Shown one piece after another: positions 23,316 to 32,088 of a stretch of 64,000 nt of DNA. Each line of letters begins with the position of its first letter. Position 1 is the first letter of the stretch. Origin of the DNA: Tragulus kanchil (lineage: Eukaryota > Chordata > Mammalia > Artiodactyla > Tragulidae). The notes below the pieces were generated by a model, which ran no database searches, was not told the origin of the DNA, and worked only from the letters and a program-made list of their open reading frames with translations. A program made the translations under genes and the position numbers. The stretch is from the NCBI GenBank assembly GCA_022376925.1, contig JAIOJX010000005.1, positions 159,789,501 through 159,853,500 of the forward strand, in the 5' to 3' direction.

Positions 23316-23690
23316 ACAAGTACAATGGGCTACAGGGCTCACCTCCCTGACCTCATTTCCGCCACTCTGCCCCCTCACTCTGCTCTAGACGTCTGGCCTC
23401 CTTGCCCACCACCTCCCACCTCAGGGCCTATACACATGCTATTCTCCTTATCTAGATCTTTCTTCTGCCATATACCTGCCTAGCTCACCCTCTCACCTCT
23501 TTTACATCTTTGCTTAAGTGTTACCTTTCACCAAGGCCTTTCCTCACCCCCATACACTCCCCAAATTTCGATACCATTACCTGTTCCCAGTCCCCTTTCC
23601 CTGCTTTGGCTTTCTCACTTACTGCTTTCTGTTATACGGATTTCCTCATTATGTGTATTGTCTCCCCCATTAGAATGCCAGGTCAAGGAC
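23316..23690. other. Intergenic single-copy sequence (duplicated by G)
   Basis: No exon or recognisable repeat. The second copy lies at about 24471-24836. Confidence 0.5.
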
Positions 23691-24836
23691 TTCCCTGGTG
23701 GTCCAGTGGTTAAGAAGCCAGCCGTCTTCCAATACAGGGGACACAGTGTAGATCCCTAGACCAGGAAGATCCCACATGCTGTGGAGCAACTAAGCCTGTG
23801 CACCACAGTGACTGAGATCCCACACTGAGCCCAAGTGTGACTCTAGCCTCCATTCCCCCATCGCTTTTCAAGGGCCACCTTTGCTGGTCTACATTAGGGA
23901 TTTATCCAGTTTATATCTCTGCTGCTGCTGTGCTGTGCTCAGTCATGTCTGACTCTTTGCAACCCCATGGACTGTAGCCCGTCAGGCTCTGCTGTCCATG
24001 GGATTTCCCAGGCAAGAAGACTGGAGTGGGTTGCCATTTCCTTCTCCAGGCGGTCTTCCCGACCCAGGGATCGAACCTGCATTTCTTTCTTTTTTTTCTT
24101 AACTCTGTTCGTGCACTTTATTTTTTTTAAGTTTATTTATTTATTTTTGGCTATTCTGGGTTTTCACTGCTACCACAGGCACTTCTCTAGTTGCAGGGAG
24201 TGGAGGCTACTTTCTAGTTGAGGTGAGCAGGCTTCTTGTTGCAGTGACTTCTCCTGGGGTGGAACTCGGGCTCCAGAGCCCACACACTTCAGTAGTTGTG
24301 GCCCATGGGCTCCATAGTTGTGGCCCCGAGGCTCTAGAGCACAGGCTCCATAGTTGTGGCTTACTGGCTTAGTTGCTCCAGCATGTGGAATCTTCCCAGA
24401 TCAGGATCGAACCCATGTCTCTTGCATTGGCAAGTGGGTTCTTTACCACTGTGCCACCTGGGGTGCCATAGACAAGTACAATGGGCTACAGGGCTCACCT
24501 CCCTGACCTCATTTCCGCCACTCTGCCCCCTCACTCTGCTCTAGACGTCTGGCCTCCTTGCCCACCACCTCCCACCTCAGGGCCTATACACATGCTATTC
24601 TCCTTATCTAGATCTTTCTTCTGCCATATACCTGCCTAGCTCACCCTCTCACCTCTTTTACATCTTTGCTTAAGTGTTACCTTTCACCAAGGCCTTTCCT
24701 CACCCCCATACACTCCCCAAATTTCGATACCATTACCTGTTCCCAGTCCCCTTTCCCTGCTTTGGCTTTCTCACTTACTGCTTTCTGTTATACGGATTTC
24801 CTCATTATGTGTATTGTCTCCCCCATTAGAATGCCA

Positions 24837-25181
24837 GGTCAAGGACTTCCCTGGTGGTCCAGTGGTTAAGAAGCCAGCCGTCTTCCAATACAGGGGACAC
24901 AGTGTAGATCCCTAGACCAGGAAGATCCCACATGCTGTGGAGCAACTAAGCCTGTGCACCACAGTGACTGAGCCTATACTCAGCACCACAACTACTGAGC
25001 CCAAGCACCCTAGAGTCCATGCTCCACCATGAAAAGAAGCTACTGCAATGAGAAGTCTGTGCACTGCAACTAGAGAGTAGTCTCTGCTCACTGCAACTAG
25101 AGAAAGTCCATGAGGAACAATGAAGGGCCTGTTCACTGCAACAGAGATGCGGTGCAGTCAAAAAATAAAAATAAATAAATG
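24837..25181 (+). mobile_element. CHR-type SINE, full copy
   Basis: Head 'ggacttccctggtggtccag', then 'ggagcaactaagcctgtg', repeated 'actactgagcccaag'-type blocks, 'ctgcaactagag' units and a tail of aaataaataaat. The nine-base flanking repeat agaatgcca lies at 24828-24836 and 25182-25190. A truncated copy is at about 23692-23835 and a second full copy at about 25943-26288. Confidence 0.88.
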
Positions 25182-25469
25182 AGAATGCCAACTCCATGAA
25201 GGCAGGCATTTTTGTCTATTTTGCTTACAGCAATTTTCCCAGCATCTGCATCAGTGCTTGGCATATAGGAGGTTCCCTACAGGTTGAAGGGGTATTTTTT
25301 CTTTCTGTCCCTCCTGAATTTTCACAGGGCACCTAGCTTCACTATGAGCCAAAGTTCATTCTGACTCTGGTCCCTGCTGGAACCCTGGCCCTACTCCCAC
25401 CTGGTCCCTGGTAGTGGCAGGATGAGTAAGAGCAAGCCACACCTCCCTTCCTGGCCTGCCCTGGAGCCA

Positions 25470-25600
25470 TGGAATTCTCCAGGCAAGATTACTGGAGTGG
25501 GTAGCCTTTCTCCAGGGGATCTTCCCAACCCAGGGGTCAAACCCAGGTCTCCTGCATCGCAGGCAGATTCTTTACCATCTGAGCAACCAGGGAAGCCCAA
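25470..25600 (-). mobile_element. Bov-tA SINE (partial) with a second partial copy
   Basis: Antisense 'ccatggaattctccaggcaa', 'gatcttcccaacccagggg' and 'catctgagcaaccagggaag'. A shorter, similar piece ('agactaccagagtgggtagc') follows to about 25680. Both are repeated at about 26577-26787. Confidence 0.8.
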
Positions 25601-27104
25601 GACTACCAGAGTGGGTAGCCTATCCCTCCTCCAGGGGGTCCTGCCGACCAAGGAATTAAACCCATTTCTTCCCAAGTCCATGCTTGTTGACATCACATCA
25701 GCAGCAATGAAATCAGCCCTGGTAAGAGTATCTACACCCCGTGAAGCAGCAAGTGTTACGAATCAGGGCTTTCTTTTCCTAGAAAGCCAGCTATTAAACA
25801 TTTACCCACACAGCACTGCACAGAAGGATTCCAACTCTGCCTCGGGCTGGTAGGGAAGCAGGGAGTAGTTCTGTTTTTCTACTTACTGCTTTCTGTTATC
25901 TGGTTCCTCATTATGTGTATTGTCTCCCCCATTAGAATGCCAGGTCAAGGACTTCCCTGGTGGTCCAGTGGTTAAGAAGCCAGCCGTCTTCCAATACAGG
26001 GGACACAGTGTAGATCCCTAGACCAGGAAGATCCCACATGCTGTGGAGCAACTAAGCCTGTGCACCACAGTGACTGAGCCTATACTCAGCACCACAACTA
26101 CTGAGCCCAAGCACCCTAGAGTCCATGCTCCACCATGAAAAGAAGCTACTGCAATGAGAAGTCTGTGCACTGCAACTAGAGAGTAGTCTCTGCTCACTGC
26201 AACTAGAGAAAGTCCATGAGGAACAATGAAGGGCCTGTTCACTGCAACAGAGATGCGGTGCAGTCAAAAAATAAAAATAAATAAATGAGAATGCCAACTC
26301 CATGAAGGCAGGCATTTTTTGTCTATTTTGCTTACAGCAATTTTCCCAGCATCTGCATCAGTGCTTGGCATATAGGAGGTTCCCTACAGGTTGAAGGGGT
26401 ATTTTTGCTTTCTGTCCCTCCTGAATTCTCACAGGGCACCTAGCTTCACTATGAGCCAAAGTTCATTCTGACTCTGGTCCCTGCTGGAACCCTGGCCCTA
26501 CTCCCACCTGGTCCCTGGTAGTGGCAGGATGAGTAAGAGCAAGCCACACCTCCCTTCCTGGCCTGCCCTGGAGCCATGGAATTCTCCAGGCAAGATTACT
26601 GGAGTGGGTAGCCTTTCTCCAGGGGATCTTCCCAACCCAGGGGTCAAACCCAGGTCTCCTGCATCGCAGGCAGATTCTTTACCATCTGAGCAACCAGGGA
26701 AGCCCAAGACTACCAGAGTGGGTAGCCTATCCCTCCTCCAGGGGGTCCTGCCGACCAAGGAATTAAACCCATTTCTTCCCAAGTCCATGCTTGTTGACAT
26801 CACATCAGCAGCAATGAAATCAGCCCTGGTAAGAGTATCTACACCCCGTGAAGCAGCAAGTGTTACGAATCAGGGCTTTCTTTTCCTAGAAAGCCAGCTA
26901 TTAAACATTTACCCACACAGCACTGCACAGAAGGATTCCAACTCTGCCTCGGGCTGGTAGGGAAGCAGGGAGTAGTTCTGTTTTTCTAGTTATGTAAGAT
27001 TTCACATGAATATGTGCAGTTGAAATTTTGACAGCACCTTCCCTGTAAAACCCTAGAAACCTACTAAAAGGAAACAAGAAGCTCAGTCCTAAAATATTTC
27101 TCCA

Positions 27105-27230
27105 TCGCATGCACGCATGCTCAGTCGTGTCCAACTCTGTGACCCCATAGCCCACCAGGTCTCTCTGTCCCTAGAATTTTCCGGGCAAGAACACTGGAGT
27201 GCATTGCCATTTCCTACTCCAATTTTTTCC
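27105..27230 (-). mobile_element. Bov-tA SINE fragment
   Basis: Antisense Bov-A part: 'catgctcagtcgtgtccaac', 'ccatagcccaccagg' and 'gaacactggagtgcattgcc'. The tRNA-derived head is missing. Confidence 0.75.
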
Positions 27231-27279
27231 CTTAATTAAGAAATGATGGTCGTGCAAGAAAGTGCCCAGATTTTAAGAA

Positions 27280-27600
27280 TATAATTTGGTGAGCTTTTGG
27301 TAGTGTGTCCACTCATGTAACCAACACCCCAGTCAAAATGAAGAATGCTTTTATGCCCTCCCCCAAAGTTTCTCAGGCCTCTTTGCAGTCATGCCTCCAT
27401 AGACAACCACTGTTTCAATTTTTATACCCACAGATTCATGTTACCTGCTTTACAATTTCATTTAAATGGAACCAGACAACACATGCCCTGTGTGTCTGGA
27501 TGCGTTCACTTAGAGGAATGTTTCCGAGATGCATCTATGTCATGGCCCATCTCAATGTGTTTTCAGTACTGAATATTCTTCCACTGAATGAAAAGTCCCT
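27280..27600 (-). mobile_element. Old L1 (L1ME/L1MC-like) 3' remnant
   Basis: Antisense text typical of ancient mammalian L1 3' ends: 'ctcatgtaaccaacacccca', 'caaccactgtttcaattttt', 'catttaaatggaaccagaca' and 'gagatgcatctatgtcatgg'. Highly diverged, with no useful open frame. Confidence 0.62.
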
Positions 27601-27856
27601 ATGTCCTCTTAATCCCTAAATTCATGCAGACTTGGGGCAAAGGCCGATTTGTGTTTGGTATTTTGCTGCAGGAGAAGAAAAGTTCTTCCTACCTCTCAGG
27701 ACAAACAGACCTTGGGCGCTGGAGGCTCCCTCTTCTTCACCGTGAGGAGGATGATAGGGCAGAACACCAACCATAATAAATTTATGCGGTTAAAAGTATT
27801 TTTGCTCATTCATCCATTTTCCAGTGAATATTTAGTAGGTTCCCAGTATGTGTCAG

Positions 27857-28078
27857 GTGTGCTTCCCAGGTGGTGCCTGTGGTAAAGAACCCACCTGCCA
27901 ATGCAGAAGACGTAAGAGATAAGGATTCGATCTCTGGGTCAGGAAGATCCCCCGAAGAAGGAAATGGGAACCCACTCCAGTATGTCTGCCTGGGAAATCC
28001 TCTGGACAGAGGAGTCTGGTGGGTTACAAAGGCCACGGGGTCGCAAAGAGTCGGACACGACTAAAGTGACTTAGCCCG
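27857..28078 (+). mobile_element. Bov-tA SINE
   Basis: Head 'tgcttcccaggtggtgcctg', B-box-like 'gattcgatctctgg', 'cccactccagtatgtctgcc' and the terminal 'agagtcggacacgactaaag'. Confidence 0.88.
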
Positions 28079-29240
28079 CACCGTGCGCCAGCACTGTGCC
28101 AACCAGAAACAGGACAGTCCCTTTGCTCAGAAAACTTACAGTCTAACGGGAAGAGAGCAGACCGCTGTGGAGCCACGTGGCCAGTCCTGTGAGGGGTCAG
28201 TCACAGAGGGTGAGGGACCAGAGAGAGGCACTTACCAGCCCAGCTCCCAGCACACCCTGATATTGCTCACAGGAGTGACTGCTGAGTGAGATTTTCTTAG
28301 ACTCAGTCATTTCAGCGAGTATAGTGTCAACTACAAATTGGCATTGACCAATTACACTGCCAAGGACACTCGCCCCCTGCCTCTGCAGAGACCGGACCCT
28401 GGGCTGTGGAGAGCTGCTGGCCTTCAATGCCCCCTGATGGAGACCAGGGTGGGGTCGAGGCACTCTGTGCTCCAAGGCGGGGCAGGTCTTGAGGCAGGTG
28501 GTGGTCTTTCAGCAACCGCTTTTATGATCTCAGTCCTTGCGTCTCCTCCCATCTAGAAAAGCACTGAATTCCTTCATGATGACATCAGATCCTAATGATT
28601 AACTGAAGACCCTTTGTAAAATGACTGTTTAATGATATTAAACTCCCACTTGTCAAAAATCTTATATATTGAACTTCCTCCTGCTGCCTCTGTGAAGCTG
28701 TCTCTCAGAGTTCTCTGGGGTGCTGCCTGCCGGGCTGCAGTCCTAATTATACCCCAAATAAAACTTAAACCACAACTCTCAAGTTGTTCCTCTTTTTAGT
28801 CGACAGTATGCTTTATTTCTAGATGATTTGATTCCTTTTCAAATAGACCTCTTCTTTGCTCACAATGTCCTTTTCTCCTCCAGGACTTCCCACTCTTTAT
28901 CTTTGCCTTCCTTTGAAAACTGCCATTTCCCCCTTAAACTTTCTTTCAGCTTGCTCTGGGATGTCAAGTTCCAGGGAGTATTAATCTTCCTGTTTTGTCC
29001 ATTCATTCTTGTAATGGAATTTGCTTTCAAGTGGTTTGTATGTAATGTTTTTACTGTGAAGGTTTTTTTTTTTTTCCTTCCTCTTGGTGTCCCTGTGAGT
29101 CCCAAGTTCTGGTAATTTAGCTACAGGGTAATTTTACATTTGTTTCCGCTCAGTTCCCTAGGGGTATATGGGTTGTAACTGACCTATTTTTACTTGCATT
29201 TCTTCGGGGAAATTGCGCTTTAAAACAATTCACTGAACAC
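28079..29240. other. Intergenic sequence, largely unassigned
   Basis: No exon recognised. The segment near 28690-28790, with an aataaaactt signal, could be the 3' part of a solo LTR or a retro-copied transcript, but I cannot name the family. The T-rich run at 29059-29075 is low-complexity. Confidence 0.45.
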
Positions 29241-29373
29241 TTGGTGTGGAAGATAAAAATAATGTGAGATTAGAAAAAGCCAAAAAAAAAAAATAATGCA
29301 AGATAACACAAAGAAGCTACTTTACAAGCAAGCACCGTTTGATAGGACCAGACAGACACAAAAAGTAAGGTGA

Positions 29374-29472
29374 TGTATGGGCACGCCCCTTTACTGTTCA
29401 TCTGAAACTATCACAAAATTGTTCATTGGCTACACCTCAATAAGAATGTTTTGGTATTAAAAAAAAAAAAAT
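29374..29472 (+). mobile_element. L1-tail-like insertion with target-site duplication
   Basis: About 100 bp ending in an A-run: 'catctgaaactatcacaaaa', 'ggctacacctcaataagaat'. This resembles the extreme 3' end of artiodactyl L1. The nine-base repeat gtaaggtga flanks it at 29365-29373 and 29473-29481. Confidence 0.65.
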
Positions 29473-29513
29473 GTAAGGTGACTACCCAAGGCAGATAAAA
29501 GGCCTAATGGTGG

Positions 29514-29631
29514 TGTAAAAATCGCCCTTTGCCTCAAGTCGGGGCCTCGCAGGAAACCTTGTTTCTCGCAGGTGGTCGCTGGCACTAGCCTAATAAACCT
29601 CTTTTCTATCTACAAAAAAAAAAAAAAAAAA
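29514..29631 (+). mobile_element. Retro-inserted polyadenylated transcript of unknown source
   Basis: About 100 bases containing 'gcctaataaacctc' close to the end run straight into about 18 A's. A direct repeat of about 17 bases, aaaaggcctaatggtgg, flanks the unit at 29497-29513 and 29628-29644. The insertion therefore shows every mark of L1-driven retrotransposition of a polyadenylated RNA, truncated at its 5' end. The source RNA is not one I recognise; an LTR-terminated or small non-coding RNA is possible. Confidence 0.7.
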
Positions 29632-29644
29632 GGCCTAATGGTGG

Positions 29645-30425
29645 ACACACTGTCAGAAAGGAAAACCAGAGAGCTGGAGAAACATGGGGAGGAAACGTCC
29701 AAAGGAGGAGAAGGTTAGTGTGAGGACCTATCAGAAGGAAAATAAAGGGTTCTTCTAAAAAAAGAAGGAAAAACCCCTTCCGGGTGGAGTTAGTAAGGCA
29801 CTGTTAAGGTTAAATGAAGCTGACTTTAAGGTCCCTGTTAAGAAAGTTAAATCAGAATCCAGGTAAAAGGAAGTCATATACAGTGCTCCTGGGAGGGAAG
29901 AGGGTAGGTTTGATGAAAACTGAAAACCTTTAACCTGAGAGGGCATGGAAGCTTTCCAGTGATTCAGGCCAGCACAAACCTGGGCTGAGTTCAGCACGGG
30001 CCAAGAGCAAGGCGGGAGGCAAACGGACAAGACTTAGAGGTGGAAAGTGGATAGAGTATTTATTGTCACGAGTAACCAGCAGGGAGGTGACTTTTTAGAG
30101 GGCAAGGCAGGAAAGGAGTCAGAAAGGGCAAGAACCTGGACTGAGAGTTCAGAAGGCAGACTATTCTAAGGAACTTCCTCACAACCAAACACAGGATAAG
30201 TACAAAGAGATCAGGCAGCCCATGGCTGTGTCCCTGCCAGCTCTAGGCGACTAGATTTCTTTCCGTTTAAAACAGAAGCATTTACGGAGCACCTCCCCAA
30301 CAAGCAGGTTCTAGGTATTACTGCAGGGAGAGGGCCAATTCACAAACACCAGCAGGGCATTTAAATACCTTCCTCACAGGACTAGCCAGAGGATCATACA
30401 GGAAGCCACTTGTTAAAGTGGCACA
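29645..30425. other. Intergenic single-copy sequence
   Basis: AG-rich sequence with no exon or family repeat recognised. Confidence 0.5.
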
Positions 30426-30701
30426 GGGTTTCCCTGGTGGTCCAGTGGGTAAGGACACCGCCTTACAGTGCAAGGAACGCTGGTTTGAGCCCTGACCTGG
30501 GAAGATCCTACGCGCCGCAGAGCGGCTGGACCGATGTGTCCAACTACCCAGCTGGAGCTCTGGAGCACATGTGCCCAGAGCTGGTGCTCTTCGACTAGAG
30601 AGGCCACTGCGATGGGAGGTCCACACAGGCCAAAGAACAAAGGTAAATACATGAAAGATCAATAGAAGTGGCCAAAAAAACCCCAAAAAAACCTTTAAAA
30701 A
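30426..30701 (+). mobile_element. CHR-type SINE (long form) with target-site duplication
   Basis: Head 'ggtttccctggtggtccagt', 'gagcggctggaccgatgtgt', 'cgatgggaggtccacacagg' and an A-rich tail. The 11-base repeat aaagtggcaca lies at 30415-30425 and 30702-30712. Confidence 0.88.
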
Positions 30702-30871
30702 AAAGTGGCACAAATAAGTGCGATTTAAGAGCCACCTACGACTTATTTTTATTAACTAAAGATTAGACTATGGGCACCCAGGAGAATGCTTGCCAGTGCT
30801 CACACTGATGGCAAATGAATGCAGCGCAGAGGCTCCACTGCTGAACTGTCCCTTAGCAAGGTGGCCCTTGT

Positions 30872-31084
30872 CCCTTGTGCTGAGTCGCTCAGTCGTTTTG
30901 GACTCTGCGACCCCATGGACTGTAGCCCACCAGATTCCTCTGTCCATGAGATTTCCCAGGCAAGAACACAGGAGTGGGTTGCCATTTCCTTCTCCAGGGG
31001 ATCTTCCTGACCCAGGGATCGAACCAGCGTTTGGTGTCTCTCCTGCACTGACAGGCAGCTTCTTTAGCACTGCGCCACCTGGGG
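30872..31084 (-). mobile_element. Bov-tA SINE
   Basis: Antisense Bov-tA: 'gagtcgctcagtcgttttgg', 'gactgtagcccaccag', 'gggatcttcctgacccaggg' and 'ctgcgccacctgggg'. It ends about 250 bp before the CpG island of MTCH1. Confidence 0.87.
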
Positions 31085-31730
31085 AAAGACCCTTACACGG
31101 ACTCACCCTGAAGGACTAATTAAAGCCTTCCCACGAAGGCAATACCGCATAGTCTAGGGCAAAATACACTGTCTAACCAACGAACGCAAAGGGAGGTTGG
31201 CGAAGACTCTACTGCAATGAAGTGGGGAAAGACCACAACCGCCGAGGGGGCAACTGCATTTGGACTGGTGAGAAGGGCAGCGGAGTGAGGCGAGGCTGGC
31301 GAGCACGAAGGGGCTAAGCCTGCAGCAAAAGAGCTCCCAGACCGTGGGGCCCCGACCGGCACCGCAAAGGGGCGGGCCCAGGATCGCGGAGACACCCAGA
31401 GCTCGTAGAGGGGCTTGGAAGCATCTCAGACCACACTGGGGGCGTCTGGCTTCCAGAACCGCCGAGCCCCGCCCCCGCCGCTCTGCGGGGCTGCCGGGGG
31501 AGCGCCCAGGCCGGCGGCGGCCTTCCCGGTCATCAGCCGCACAGCGTCGGCCGCCCGCGACGTCTGACCCCGGCCCACGACCCGTGCCGAGCCAGGTCCC
31601 AGCCCCGCCCACCCAGGAGGCCACCCGCAGCGCTCAGAGCCCGCCGCGCCACACGCCCGACTCCCCCGCGGTCGCGAGTGGTGCGGCCCGGGCCCGCCCC
31701 CGACGCCGGAGGGGCGGGGCGACCGCCCCC

Positions 31731-31740
31731 GTCACGTGAT
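31731..31740 (+). promoter_or_regulatory. MTCH1: E-box / CLEAR-like element (gtcacgtgat)
   Basis: A palindromic CACGTG core in the extended context GTCACGTGA, 28 bases upstream of the MTCH1 ATG and next to a GC box. USF factors, and MITF/TFEB-class factors that read the CLEAR motif, bind such sites. That this copy is bound is inference. Confidence 0.55.
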
Positions 31741-31767
31741 GGGGGAGGGGCCTCGCCGCCCCGCGCC

Positions 31768-32088
31768 ATGGGGGCTTCGGACCCGGAAGTGGCGTCCTGG
31801 GCTCCCGGCGGTGCCGCGGGGATGGCGGGAGCCGGAGCTGGAGCGGGAGCTCGCGGCGGCGCGGCGGCGGGGGTCGAGGCCCGGGCCCGCGACCCGCCGC
31901 CCGCGCACCGCGCACATCCGCGCCACCCTCGGCCCGCGGCGCAGCCCTCGGCCCGCAGGATGGACGGTGCCTCCGGGGGCCTGGGCTCCGGGGACAACGC
32001 CCCGACCACCGAGGCTCTTTTCGTGGCGCTGGGCGCGGGAGTGACGGCGCTCAGCCACCCGCTGCTCTACGTGAAGCTGCTCATCCAG
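31768..32088 (+). CDS. MTCH1: MTCH1 exon 1 (start codon)
   Basis: The ATG sits in a near-ideal Kozak context (gcgccATGg) and opens [11 protein letters not shown]. Codons 18-64 are Ala/Gly/Arg/Pro-rich ([14 protein letters not shown]), disordered and encoded by the CpG island. The conserved carrier fold starts at about residue 80 with [20 protein letters not shown]. The exon ends ...YVKLLIQ|GTGCGG. Further in-frame ATGs at codons 19 and 65 could serve as downstream starts. Confidence 0.96.

Larger units (their letters stand above)
22677..25013. repeat. Tandem duplicate G (offset 1,159 bp)
   Basis: Positions 22677-23835 recur at 23836-25013. The pair includes a nested SINE cluster and the head of a CHR SINE. 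The first copy's last 20 bases are a collapsed version of the SINE body that follows intact after the second copy. Several single-base differences lie around 23080-23250 versus 24230-24400. Confidence 0.9.
24773..26987. repeat. Tandem duplicate H (offset 1,106-1,108 bp)
   Basis: Positions 24773-25880 recur at 25881-26987. It overlaps the tail of duplicate G, so part of the CHR SINE occurs three times (from about 23692, 24837 and 25943). The first 30 bases of the second copy are the least faithful, with several missing bases. Confidence 0.92.

Noticed and set aside
31344..32009. Open frames on both strands through the CpG island, including a possible divergent gene
   Set aside because: Arg/Ala/Pro/Gly composition typical of CpG islands. 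The apparent upstream extension of the MTCH1 frame starts at a GTG, not an ATG. No evidence of a bidirectional transcript.
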